DNA of 64,000 nt from Alphaproteobacteria bacterium (lineage in GTDB: Bacteria; Pseudomonadota; Alphaproteobacteria; UBA8366; GCA-2717185), in contig WLWY01000005.1 of NCBI GenBank assembly GCA_012103325.1, forward strand, positions 62,001-126,000, read 5' to 3'. Shown in pieces: positions 35,133-43,991 of this stretch (the first letter of the stretch is position 1; every line of letters begins with the position of its first letter). A program made the translations under genes and the position numbers. The notes below the pieces were generated by a model that saw only the letters and a program-made list of their open reading frames with translations, was not told the DNA's origin and searched no databases.

Positions 35133-36167
35133 ATGACCGAATTCGAATCTTTTTTTCGGAATGATCTTATCGAAGCCAGTTTCGCGGCGGCGGTCGAGTC
35201 GACGACTGCGGGGGTTGTGATTTCAAATTCAGATTTGACAGATAATCCAATTGTTTATGGAAATCCGGCGTTTGAAAAACTATCCGGGTATGAAAAACCT
35301 GAATTCATAGGGCGCAATTGCCGTTTCCTTCAGGGGGCGGATACCAGCCCTGACGCTGTCGCCGCGATCAAGCGCTCGATTGAGGAAAAACGCAGCATTA
35401 CGCTGCGGTTACTAAACTATCGAAAGAATGGATCGACCTTTTGGAATGAACTCACCATCAGCCCTGTCATGGTATCTGATCAAGGGCTTGCCGGATTTGT
35501 TGGTGTCCAACGGGATGTGACGGCTGAAATCGCCGCGCAGCGGACCTTAACCGAGAAGGTTGAGATTTTGCAGTCGACAAGCGCATCGCTCGAACAGGCG
35601 CGGGCCGAGTTGCTGAGTGCTGCAAATTACGACGCGCTGACAGGGTTGGCGACTCGACGCCTTTTCGACGAACGGTTGAGTCAGAGCCTGTCACGGTCGT
35701 CCCGCACCAATGAGCCAGTCGCGATTGTTCTCATGGACCTTGATGGATTCAAAGCGGTCAATGACAGGTTCGGGCATGCTGCGGGTGACAATGTTCTGCG
35801 GATGGCCGCGACGCGGATGCGCGAGCAGGTTCGAGACTGCGATACCCTTACGCGCCTCGGTGGTGACGAGTTCGTATTGCTCGTCGATACAGGTGTGACG
35901 GCAGAATCCGTGCAAATCGTCTCCAGCAGAATTCAGAAAGTGTTCGATAGAGGCTTCGACCTTGAAACAAACCGCGTCAAGTTAGGAATCAGTATGGGCG
36001 TTGCCTTGTTTCCCGATCAGTGCGGCAGCCCGGACGGCTTGGTGCGTTTGGCGGATTCCCGTATGTACGAGGACAAGCGGAAGAAACATTCCGGCGATGC
36101 GCGCCCCTTCCTGATCGAGCCAATTCCAATGACAACACAAGGCATCGGCCCGACGACCGACTTTTAG
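35133..36167 (+). CDS. LOV-domain diguanylate cyclase
   Basis: 344 residues: an N-terminal LOV-type PAS domain (about 18-135) with the canonical flavin-binding GRNCRFLQG (photoactive Cys63), a short coiled linker (135-165), and a GGDEF domain (165-330) with intact GGDEF at 243-247 and an RxxD inhibitory site (RDCD, 234-237). The protein should make cyclic di-GMP under blue-light control, with product inhibition. There is no EAL domain and no membrane segment. The leader is AT-rich with no clear Shine-Dalgarno sequence. The stop interlocks with the converging yqgE stop. Confidence 0.92.
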   Translation: MTEFESFFRNDLIEASFAAAVESTTAGVVISNSDLTDNPIVYGNPAFEKLSGYEKPEFIGRNCRFLQGADTSPDAVAAIKRSIEEKRSITLRLLNYRKNGSTFWNELTISPVMVSDQGLAGFVGVQRDVTAEIAAQRTLTEKVEILQSTSASLEQARAELLSAANYDALTGLATRRLFDERLSQSLSRSSRTNEPVAIVLMDLDGFKAVNDRFGHAAGDNVLRMAATRMREQVRDCDTLTRLGGDEFVLLVDTGVTAESVQIVSSRIQKVFDRGFDLETNRVKLGISMGVALFPDQCGSPDGLVRLADSRMYEDKRKKHSGDARPFLIEPIPMTTQGIGPTTDF

Positions 36168-36802
36168 ATCTCAATGTAACGGTTATTGTAGGCGCGTTTC
36201 CATTTGCTGGCGAATTTCGTGTCGAACAAGATTTGTTCATCGCTTGGTGCGACGACCCAGTCTCTTCGGTCGAGTTCTTGTTCCAATTGCCCTTTGCCCC
36301 ACCCGGCGTAACCGATTGCCAAAATGCTGCGCTTGGGCCCGAAGCCATTTGCCAAAGCGAGCAAAAGGTCGGTACTCATGGTGATGCTGTAGCGATCGTT
36401 CACCGGAATCAAGGGGGGATGCGGATAATCGTTCGAATGCAGGATGAACCCGCGTTTTGGATCCACCGGACCGCCATAAAAAATGGCGACGTCGCCCTCC
36501 AATCCGGCAGGGTCAACACCCAGGCTTTCAATGATCGTTGCGTAGTCGATTTGACCAAGGGGGCGGTTCACGATCAAGCCGAATGCGCCGTTTTCGTCAT
36601 GTCGTGCGACGAAGATGACCGTATCCCGAAATCGAGGATCCGGCATGTCCGGGCGCGCGACCAGAAGCTTGCCCGTGAGAAATTGATTCTGGAGGGGAAG
36701 GACGTCCGCCGCATACGTCCTATGCGGCAGGATTATTGCCGCGGCGGCGAGGAAACACCAAACACATAGCGCCCGAGTTACAACAGATGACGCGCGCGGC
36801 AA
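36164..36802 (-). CDS. YqgE/AlgH family protein, apparently exported
   Basis: About 212 residues from a TTG start at 36802, which has AGGAG seven bases before it. The frame runs further upstream to 36937 but without a ribosome-binding site. The N terminus then reads as a signal peptide (RALCVWCFLAAAAIILPHRTYA). The rest is the DUF179/YqgE domain (GKLLVARPDMPDPRFRDTVI, HDENGAFGLIVNRPLG, YGGPV, GYAGWGKGQLEQEL). YqgE proteins are normally cytoplasmic, so export, if real, is unusual. Function of the family is not settled; AlgH influences alginate production in Pseudomonas. Confidence 0.8.
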   Translation of the reverse strand: MPRASSVVTRALCVWCFLAAAAIILPHRTYAADVLPLQNQFLTGKLLVARPDMPDPRFRDTVIFVARHDENGAFGLIVNRPLGQIDYATIIESLGVDPAGLEGDVAIFYGGPVDPKRGFILHSNDYPHPPLIPVNDRYSITMSTDLLLALANGFGPKRSILAIGYAGWGKGQLEQELDRRDWVVAPSDEQILFDTKFASKWKRAYNNRYIEI

Positions 36803-37026
36803 ATTTAACGCTCCTGTGTTGCTACAGAAGAACGCGATTGTTGGATAAATATAGTCGTATCGAACGCTTGCGCGAAGGGTTCTTCCGAAGCGCCGCGTTT
36901 CCCGTCCAGTCTGACCGGACGGTGGCTGCAGTTGCATTTACGAAGGTAAACGGAAAAGCGCCCGAGCCGCGACAGATCGCGGCCGAGCGCTTCCCGTGTA
37001 CCGGATACGCTAGCTGTGGCTTACCA

Positions 37027-37293
37027 CTACTTCTTTTTTGCGGCGCAGGGATTGCAGCCCTTCGCAGCGCAAGGATTGCAGCCTTTCTTGGCGGCGCAGG
37101 GGTTGCAGCCCTTCGCAGCGCAAGGATTGCAGCCTTTCTTGGCGGCGCAGGGGTTGCAGCCTTTTTTGGCTTTGCAGGGGTTGCAGCTGGCAAGCTGAAC
37201 CGGGGTATCGAGGCTCGCTGCCGCTGCCGGAAGCGCAACGCTGCCCGCAGCCAGGGCCGCGACGCTCAGGGCGACTACAGTTTTCTTCATCAT
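37027..37293 (-). CDS. Exported CNPC-repeat cysteine-rich protein
   Basis: 88 residues. AGGAG stands before the ATG at 37293; the longer frame to 37368 is not needed. Signal peptide about 1-26 (VVALSVAALAAGSVALPAAAA). The mature part is nearly all repeats: six CNPC tetrads separated by KAKKG, AAKKG or AAKG, twelve cysteines in about 52 residues, with a strongly basic C terminus. Such spacing suggests metal binding (copper or zinc) or disulfide chains in the periplasm. It stands alone: no maturation enzyme or metal exporter is adjacent. Similar Cys-rich exported proteins occur in other alphaproteobacteria; I know no proven function. Confidence 0.8.
   Translation of the reverse strand: MMKKTVVALSVAALAAGSVALPAAAASLDTPVQLASCNPCKAKKGCNPCAAKKGCNPCAAKGCNPCAAKKGCNPCAAKGCNPCAAKKK
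37039..37163. repeat. 51-bp tandem repeat inside the CNPC gene
   Basis: Two nearly identical 51-base units (37039-37089 and 37090-37140) and a partial third encode the 17-residue CNPC repeat. The near-perfect DNA identity points to recent expansion, and repeat number may vary between strains. Confidence 0.75.
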
Positions 37294-37506
37294 AGCGTTC
37301 TCCTGTCTACAATTATCGCGCGGCCGGTTTTCCCGCTCCGCATCTGATTTAGCCGCCCGATTAGACAATCACGCGCCTCGTCACGCTAGTAACGTTCCCT
37401 TTTGTTTCCTCAAATTCCCGTGATCGTCCAATTCGGCGCGGAGTCACACGCGCGCGCACCGTCGTATATAGTGCCCCAATCGCAATGGATTTCGCTGAGG
37501 GACATC

Positions 37507-38220
37507 ATGGCAGCCGCGGACATTAAAGCATTGATATTCGACGTATTTGGTACGGTTGTGGACTGGCGCGGCAGTATTACCCGGGAGGGTCAGGAATTGG
37601 GGGCGCGAAAGGGGATCGACCTGGATTGGGCCGCCTTCGCCGACGGCTGGCGGTCGCTATACGACCCGGCCATGGCCCGCATTCGGGACGGCAATCGGGA
37701 ATTCGTTAAACTCGACATTTTGCATCGCGAAAACCTGCTCGAGATGCTGGGCCGTTCCGGCATAACCGGACTGGATGAAGCGGAAATCGACGATTTCAAC
37801 TTCGCCTGGCATCGCCTCGACCCGTGGCCCGATTCGGTCGCGGGCCTCACGCGGCTGAAGTCGAAGTTCATCATCGCCACGCAGTCCAATGGCAACATCG
37901 CGCTGATGGTTAATATGGCCAAGCGTGCCGGATTGCCATGGGACACGATCCTGGGTGCCGAGGTGGTCGGGCATTACAAACCGGAGCCGCAGGCCTACAT
38001 CAAGGCGTGCGACCGGCTTGGGCTCGCGCCGGAACAGGTGTTGATGACGGCGGCCCATAACGGCGACCTCGTTGCCGCCGCTGCCTGCGGGCTGCGGACA
38101 GCCTTCGTGCCGCGGCCCAACGAACACGGCCCCGGACAGGCTCGCGACCTCAAAGCGGAACACGATTTCGACTATGTCGCGAGAGATTTTGAAGACTTGG
38201 CTAGCCAGCTTGGTTGTTGA
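37507..38220 (+). CDS. Haloacid dehalogenase type II family hydrolase
   Basis: 237 residues of the HAD superfamily. Motif I is FDVFGTVVDWR with nucleophile Asp12; motif II is in ATQSNGN; motif III includes the HYKPEPQAY lysine; motif IV is AAHNGDLVAAAACG. This arrangement is that of (S)-2-haloacid dehalogenases, which replace the halogen of a 2-haloalkanoate by hydroxyl. Many proteins with these motifs have other substrates. ATG 37507 has GAGGGA before it; upstream codons are discounted. Confidence 0.85.
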   Translation: MAAADIKALIFDVFGTVVDWRGSITREGQELGARKGIDLDWAAFADGWRSLYDPAMARIRDGNREFVKLDILHRENLLEMLGRSGITGLDEAEIDDFNFAWHRLDPWPDSVAGLTRLKSKFIIATQSNGNIALMVNMAKRAGLPWDTILGAEVVGHYKPEPQAYIKACDRLGLAPEQVLMTAAHNGDLVAAAACGLRTAFVPRPNEHGPGQARDLKAEHDFDYVARDFEDLASQLGC

Positions 38221-38245
38221 AGGCTCGGGATCTGTGAGGGCTCGT

Positions 38246-39390
38246 TTATTCGAGGGTCTCGAACAACCGGATCCATAACTCGGTGCGTGGTTCCAGCGAC
38301 GAGAAATAGATCTGCTCGTCATGCGCATGCGCGCCTTTGCCGTCGGCACCTAGCCCGTCGAGAGTGGGGACGCCCAGTGCTGCCGTGAAATTCCCGTCGC
38401 TGCCGCCACCGGTATACATATCCTGCAAATCGAAGCCGATCTCTTCGGCGAGGCCTTTGGCATGCTCGTATAGTGCCTGAATGCCGTCATTTTTTTGGTA
38501 GGGGGGCGGTTCAATCCACCTTTGACCGTGACGATGCAATCGGGATCGATCTTCTTGATGTTGAGCACCGCCGGCACGAATTCCTCGACCGCTTCCATGT
38601 CGGGTAGGCGCATATCGACTTCGATCACGCATTCGCTCGGCACGACATTGGTTCCCGTGCCACCGGAGATTAGCCCCACATTGGTCGTAACGTTGCGGTC
38701 GTAGTCGGTCAGACCCTCGATATAGAGGATATGTTTCGCCATCTCGCGGATCGCGCTGCGGCCGTCCTGATGGCGGAGACCGGAATGGGCCGGAACGCCG
38801 TTGACGGTAATCTGAAACCGGGCCGAACCGCGGCGCCCGGTGACAATTTTACCGCCTTCGCGCGCCGGTTCGGTCACCAGCACATATTTGTTGCGCCGTG
38901 CGGCTTCTTCGATCGCCTCATGCGATGTGGGGCTGCCGACTTCTTCTTCCGGGATGAACATGAAAGTGATCGGCAACGGTGTCTGTTTGCCTTGCCGAAC
39001 GAGGTGCCGGTAGGCGTAGTAGGCCATGTAGGCGCCAGACTTCATGTCATAGATGCCGGGGCCGAAGACGCTGTCACCCTCGCGACGCCAGCGCAGGATG
39101 TCTTTGATCATGCCGATCGGATGAACAGTGTCGGAATGGCTCACGACAAGGATGCCGGGTTCGTCCCCGCCCCAGGGTGTGCGGGCGGTCAGGATGTCGC
39201 CGAAGCCGTCGCAGCCTGGCGTGCGGTCGATTTCGGCGCCGATCGCACGGTAATCGGTCTCGACCTTGTCGACCATCCGGTTGACCGCTTCCGCGTCATT
39301 CGAGGGCGACTCGATTTCGACCCAGGTCCGAATGCCTTCGAGAATCTCGTCGGGGTCGACTTTTGGCCGATTGCTTGCTTGGTCCGCCAT
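38246..39390 (-). pseudogene. M20-family peptidase with frameshift
   Basis: Two frames together form a complete M20 metallopeptidase nearly parallel to the next gene. From ATG 39390 the frame carries the metal-site segments VVSHSDTVHP, GIYDMKSGAY and FIPEEEVGS. After about 38506 the matching sequence continues in another frame (YQKNDGIQALYEHAKGLAEE, then GGGSDGNFTAALG) to the stop at 38246. The break falls at a run of six G (38501-38506) next to a run of T; one extra G restores the frame. Either sequencing error or true inactivation. GGAGAG precedes the start. Confidence 0.85.
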
Positions 39391-39410
39391 GGGTTTGCTC
39401 TCTCCTTATT

Positions 39411-40556
39411 CTATTCCAGCGTCTCGAGCAGCCGGATCCACATCTTCGCGCGTGGCTCCAAGGACGAGAAATAGATTTGTTCATGGTGTGCGTGCGCGCC
39501 GACGCCATCCGCGCCCAGCCCGTCCAACGTCGGGATGCCGAGAGCGGCGGTGAAATTGCCATCGCTGCCGCCACCGGTCTTCATATCCTGCAGATCGAAA
39601 CCGATTTCCGCACAGACTTTTTTTGCATGCTCGAACAACATGCTGATGCCTTCGTCTTTTTCGAAAGGCGGCCGATTCATACCGCCGGTGATTTTCAGCG
39701 TTACATCGGGATCGACAGGCGTCAGCGCCATCATTTTCCCAACGAACTCTTCTCCCGCTTCCGGGTCGGGTACGCGGATGTCGACTTCGACTCGGCACGA
39801 CGAGGCCACGACATTGATGCCCGTGCCGCCTTCGATGAGCCCGACATTCGCGGAGACACCCCGTTCGAAGTCGTTCATTGCCTGAATTTTTACGATCTGG
39901 TGCGCCATTTCATGGATCGCGCTACGCCCGTCCTCGGGCCGCGATCCGGCGTGCGCAGAGACACCGGTTGTTTCGACCTGGAAGTGGGCCACGCCCTTGC
40001 GCGCGGTGACGATCTTGCCGCCCTCGCGTGCCGGTTCCGTAACGAGAACGTATTTGTTTGCTTTCGCGGCTTCTTCGATGCGCGCGCGCGACGTCGGGCT
40101 GCCAATCTCTTCTTCCGGGATATACATGAAGGTGATCGGCAGCGGCGTCTGTTTGCCCTGCCGCACGAGGTGCCTATAGGCGTAGTAGGCGAGATAGGCG
40201 CCGGCCTTCATGTCGTAGATGCCGGGCCCGAAGACGCTGTCGCCCTCCCGCCGCCAGCGCAGGATGCCGTCCTTCATGCCGATCGGATGCACCGTATCGA
40301 CGTGGCTCAGAACCAGTATCCCCGGCCCATCGCCGCCCCAAGGCGTGCGCGTCGTCAGGATGTCGCCGAATCCGTCCTGGCCCGGTACGCGGTCGATGTC
40401 CGCGCCGATGGCTCGCATGTCCGACTCCACCTTGTCGACAAGTTTGTTGACGGCCTCGCCGTCATAGGAGGGCGTCTCGATCTCAACCCAGGTGCGAATA
40501 CCTTCGAGTATCTCGTCGGGATCGACTTTAGGCGTATTGGTGGCCGTGTCGGGCAT
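39411..40556 (-). CDS. M20-family metallopeptidase (carboxypeptidase G2-like)
   Basis: 381 residues, intact. Metal ligands lie in VLSHVDTVHP (His, Asp), GIYDMKAGAY (bridging Asp), YIPEEEIGS (Glu pair) and the C-terminal GADGVGAHAHHEQ (His). The dimerisation domain occupies about 180-290. The family removes C-terminal amino acids or splits acylated amino acids (glutamate carboxypeptidase/ArgE-like). ATG 40556 follows GAGGAA; the 15-codon extension is excluded. The neighbouring frameshifted copy arose by tandem duplication; only 20 bases separate them. Confidence 0.88.
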   Translation of the reverse strand: MPDTATNTPKVDPDEILEGIRTWVEIETPSYDGEAVNKLVDKVESDMRAIGADIDRVPGQDGFGDILTTRTPWGGDGPGILVLSHVDTVHPIGMKDGILRWRREGDSVFGPGIYDMKAGAYLAYYAYRHLVRQGKQTPLPITFMYIPEEEIGSPTSRARIEEAAKANKYVLVTEPAREGGKIVTARKGVAHFQVETTGVSAHAGSRPEDGRSAIHEMAHQIVKIQAMNDFERGVSANVGLIEGGTGINVVASSCRVEVDIRVPDPEAGEEFVGKMMALTPVDPDVTLKITGGMNRPPFEKDEGISMLFEHAKKVCAEIGFDLQDMKTGGGSDGNFTAALGIPTLDGLGADGVGAHAHHEQIYFSSLEPRAKMWIRLLETLE

Positions 40557-40655
40557 TGTTTCCTCGTGGGTTTTGTCACGCGCGAATGGCGAGGCCGGCA
40601 ATACTATCGGAGCACGATGAGTTTGGACAAGGATATCGGAGAACGGCCGAACGAC

Positions 40656-41666
40656 TTATCCCTTTCTCCTGCGCGGTTTGTTCACCCGGTATTTCGGCCG
40701 CTTGTTTTGCAGAAAACGAGCGATATCCTCAGCCGCCGTGCCGGCAATCGTATCGAGGCATTCATTGGTCGATCCGGCCATGTGCGGCGTGAGGAGTATA
40801 TTCGGCGCGTCGAATATCGGGCTCTTCGGGTTCGGCGGTTCCCCCTCAAGGACATCCAGCGCCGCGCCGCCAAGGCGGCCACTCTTTAGCGCCTGCGCAA
40901 CAGCAATTTCGTCGACCAGGGCGCCCCGTGCGGCGTTGATCAGGAGCGCGCCCTTTTTCATCCGATTGATAGCCTTGCGGTTGATCAGGTGATGCGTGGC
41001 GGGAATGTGAGGCGCATGCAGCGAAATGTAATCGCAGCCGGCCAGCAGGGCGTCCAAGGTCATCGGTTTTGCACCGGTTGCGCGGATGTCCTTCGACGCG
41101 AGACCCGGATCGTGGGCGCACACTTTCATGCCGAATGCCTTGGCGAGGCGTGCGACGCGCCCACCGATCTGACCGATGCCGACCAGGCCGAGCGTTTTGC
41201 CCCTCAGCTCGCTCCCGGTATGGCGGGCGTCGCCCCAGACTCGTTCGTTATGGACGCGCCACGCCCCTGCTGAAACGCGTCGCGCCAAATCGATCATCAG
41301 ACATATTGTCAGCTCTGCGACGGCGTCGGCGTTTGCGCCTGGTGCGTTCGTCACCAGGACACCACGTTCGGTGCAGGCATCGACGTCGACCTGGTCGACA
41401 CCAGCACCATGGACCGCGATGATTTTCAGGTCGGGCAACTGGTCGAGCAACGATGCGGTAATGTATCCGGGCCGCAACAGCATGCCCGCCGCGCCTTGCA
41501 GCATCTTCGCGAACTTCGTTTCCTCCGCGGCGCTTAAGGGGCTGTAGGGAAGCGGTACGGTTTTTGCGGGTGCGATGTCGCGCAACGCCTCACGGACGGG
41601 TTTCATGGCAACGGGCAAGTCTTCGGTCGCGGTGATCGCGACCCAGGGGCGTCTTTTCGATGGCAT
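40656..41666 (-). CDS. D-2-hydroxyacid dehydrogenase family protein
   Basis: 336 residues with the NAD-binding GIGQIGGRVARLAKAFG, catalytic Arg in NAARGALVDE, Glu in LDVLEGEPP and His in LTPHMAGST, the triad of D-isomer-specific 2-hydroxyacid dehydrogenases (phosphoglycerate dehydrogenase, hydroxypyruvate reductase and similar). It lacks an ACT domain, so it is not a full-length SerA. It follows the M20 genes on the same strand with about 100 bases between, and may belong to the same operon. AGAGGAA precedes ATG 41666. Confidence 0.87.
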   Translation of the reverse strand: MPSKRRPWVAITATEDLPVAMKPVREALRDIAPAKTVPLPYSPLSAAEETKFAKMLQGAAGMLLRPGYITASLLDQLPDLKIIAVHGAGVDQVDVDACTERGVLVTNAPGANADAVAELTICLMIDLARRVSAGAWRVHNERVWGDARHTGSELRGKTLGLVGIGQIGGRVARLAKAFGMKVCAHDPGLASKDIRATGAKPMTLDALLAGCDYISLHAPHIPATHHLINRKAINRMKKGALLINAARGALVDEIAVAQALKSGRLGGAALDVLEGEPPNPKSPIFDAPNILLTPHMAGSTNECLDTIAGTAAEDIARFLQNKRPKYRVNKPRRRKG

Positions 41667-41831
41667 CGGAGTTCCTCTTGTTTGGACGCCGGACCATACA
41701 GAGTTTCCGCGCTGTGTTTAATGCCCTTTTCGACGGTGTTATGTTTGGAATCGGTTCACCGCACCGTGATATCGTTTACCGCGGAATCGTTCTATGATGG
41801 ACACTTGACGAGCAATTAGGGGAGAAGCGAC

Positions 41832-42680
41832 ATGCGCATTGGAATCTTTGCCGTTTCGTCAGTACTCGCTGCTGTCGGATTTTTAGGCGCCGCTGCGGCA
41901 GCGCCACAGGTGCTTATGGTGGTGACACCGACCGACGAATTGCCGCTGACCTGCGAGAACGGACTTTGTTCCACAGAAGTGGCGGCGATTTGCCTGCAAC
42001 CGGATCGTGGAAACCCGGCACGCGGCAAGAACTACAGCGTGCGCGAAAGCGATGCCAATATTCGTGGCGCGCGCAGCACGCGGGTCGAAGACACGATGAC
42101 CTTGGTTGGCACGGATGCCGCCGGGCACGAGAAAATTCTCCCTGCAACAAACACCCTGCGCATAAAAGCGGAACGTGATCATTTCGCGGTGACGCTGAGC
42201 GTCGATGAGGCGGTCATGCGGCAGAACGGGCTGACCTCGCTTGCTGTGCGGGTGACGGGCAACGTGCTGCTGTTCCCGGAAGCGGACAAGAACGACCCCA
42301 ACCCGCAGACGGCCTCCGATATCGAGGTTGCGAAGACCATGCAGCGCGGCACCGCCAAGCGCATTCTCAGCAAACGGTCGGACAAGGTTGTCGGCGCCAG
42401 CGTGGTGCAGGTTGCGATGAACGCCTTGCCACGGGACCGCGCGACCAACGAGGACGAGCGGGTTTCGGCACGGGACGCGGCGCTGAGCAAGACCGTTTCG
42501 AAAACCGCTTTGTCTCACGCCAAAGAGGCGTTTTATGCCTGCCGGAGCGTATCGGACCACGCCATCATCAAGCGCTACGACTCACGGTACAGCTACCGGG
42601 CCTGCCTTGGCATCATGCATGACGATTTGATCGACGGCGTGAACAAGGAATACTGGAACGCACTGAAGGCGGGTAGCTAA
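41832..42680 (+). CDS. Exported hypothetical protein
   Basis: 282 residues with a clear Sec signal peptide (FAVSSVLAAVGFLGAAAAA) and a start after GGGGAGAAG. The mature part begins with a small Cys pair region (PLTCENGLCSTEVAAICLQP), followed by a beta-rich stretch and a basic helical C terminus with another two cysteines (YACRSVS, YRACLGIM). I recognise no family. Conserved cysteines suggest a disulfide-linked periplasmic protein. It converges with the CoA-transferase gene 10 bases away. Confidence 0.7.
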   Translation: MRIGIFAVSSVLAAVGFLGAAAAAPQVLMVVTPTDELPLTCENGLCSTEVAAICLQPDRGNPARGKNYSVRESDANIRGARSTRVEDTMTLVGTDAAGHEKILPATNTLRIKAERDHFAVTLSVDEAVMRQNGLTSLAVRVTGNVLLFPEADKNDPNPQTASDIEVAKTMQRGTAKRILSKRSDKVVGASVVQVAMNALPRDRATNEDERVSARDAALSKTVSKTALSHAKEAFYACRSVSDHAIIKRYDSRYSYRACLGIMHDDLIDGVNKEYWNALKAGS

Positions 42681-42690
42681 GACTCTTCCG

Positions 42691-43911
42691 TCAAGGCATG
42701 GCGCCGGCGACGATGCCGGCATCGTGCAGCTTGCCGATTTCGCCGTCGCCGAGGCCCAGTTCACCGGCCAGGATCTCGTCCGTGCTGCCGCCGATGACCG
42801 GGGCGGGTAGCACAGGCGTGCGGGGGGCGTCTCCGAAGTCAAGCATCGGTCCGGCGGCCAGATAGCGCCCGATATTGGGCTGATCGATTTCCTCGAACAT
42901 CGGGTTTTCTGCCGAAAGCCGGCTGTCTTCCTGCACCGCTTGCGCAAAGGTCTGGTAGGGACCCCAGCAGGCGCCCGCGTCGTCCAGTGCGGTGCGGATT
43001 TCTCCCAAACTGTGGCTGGAAAACCAAGGCTTGAGCACCGCGATAATGGTGTCTCGGGCTTCCCAGCGCGCCTCTTCGAGACGCAAATCGAGTTCGAACA
43101 GATCTTCGACCTGTTTCATGCGTGCTTCCATGCCGGTCGCTTTGAGCAACGCCTGCCAGTGTCGCGGCGTAAAGGCGGTGATCATGACCCGGCGTCCGTC
43201 CGATGTCGCGAAATCGCAACCGAACGTGCCGTAGACTTGGTTGCCCGTTGCTGGCCGGTTGTCACCGTTAATTTGGACCTCGCCGACATAGCCGAGATGG
43301 CTCAAGGTCGAGAAGGCGGTGTCGGCGAGCGCCAGCCCAATGAATTGCCCTTGGCCGGTTTCGCGGCGGTGCCGTTCCGCCGTCAGGATGCCGTTGGCGG
43401 CGGATAGGCCCGCGACGACGTCCCACACCGGCATGACGTGATTGACCGGCCCGCTGTGATCTTCCGGGCCCGTAACCGAAGGGAACCCCGCAGCGGCGTT
43501 GACGGTGTAATCGAGGGCTACCGACCCGTCCCGGTTGCCGGTGATGCCCAGCATGATCAAATCGTCGCGCTTGGTTTTGAGGCCCTCGTAGTCGAGCCAT
43601 CCCCGCGCCGGCAAATTGGTCAGCACGATGCCGGTTTCCGGTCCTGGCTTGGTCATCAGCGCATGGGCGAGTTCGCGGCCCTCGGCCTCACGGACGTTCA
43701 GCATAATCGACCGCTTGCCCTTGTTGAGGCCGGCCCAATAAAGGCTCCTGTTGTCCGAAGTCACCGGCCAGCGCCGGTAGTCGAGGCCGCCGCCCACGGG
43801 GTCGATACGGATGACGTCGGCGCCCATCTGCGCCAAGGTGAGGCCGGCATAGGGCGCTGCGATAAAGGCGGAGACTTCGACAAGCCGAAGCCCCTTGATG
43901 ATTTCGGTCAT
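42691..43911 (-). CDS. CaiB/BaiF (class III) CoA transferase
   Basis: 406 residues. N-terminal LRLVEVSAFIAAPYAGLTLAQMGADVIRIDPVGGG and LYWAGLNKGKRSIMLNVREAEGRE (each read in parts) are family hallmarks, and the aspartate in ALADTAFSTL corresponds to the catalytic Asp of formyl-CoA transferase. The enzyme moves CoA between carboxylic acids, for example from succinyl-CoA to a substrate acid. AGGAA precedes ATG 43911. Nearby genes do not tell which acid. It may be co-transcribed with the wHTH gene upstream. Confidence 0.88.
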   Translation of the reverse strand: MTEIIKGLRLVEVSAFIAAPYAGLTLAQMGADVIRIDPVGGGLDYRRWPVTSDNRSLYWAGLNKGKRSIMLNVREAEGRELAHALMTKPGPETGIVLTNLPARGWLDYEGLKTKRDDLIMLGITGNRDGSVALDYTVNAAAGFPSVTGPEDHSGPVNHVMPVWDVVAGLSAANGILTAERHRRETGQGQFIGLALADTAFSTLSHLGYVGEVQINGDNRPATGNQVYGTFGCDFATSDGRRVMITAFTPRHWQALLKATGMEARMKQVEDLFELDLRLEEARWEARDTIIAVLKPWFSSHSLGEIRTALDDAGACWGPYQTFAQAVQEDSRLSAENPMFEEIDQPNIGRYLAAGPMLDFGDAPRTPVLPAPVIGGSTDEILAGELGLGDGEIGKLHDAGIVAGAMP

Positions 43912-43991
43912 CGTTATTTCCTAGAGACGGTAGATAGGACCATTAAAGCCAAAACCGCCGACGAAACAATCTATGAAATTGGCCGTAGCGA

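Noticed and set aside
37039..37163. CRISPR-like regular repeat
   Set aside because: Units are directly adjacent without unique spacers and encode the CNPC pattern in frame.
39363..40889. A 508-codon rightward frame opposite the M20 peptidase genes
   Set aside because: It is antisense to one gene with clear catalytic motifs and to parts of its neighbours; long opposite frames are expected from GC-rich codon use. No family motif in it.
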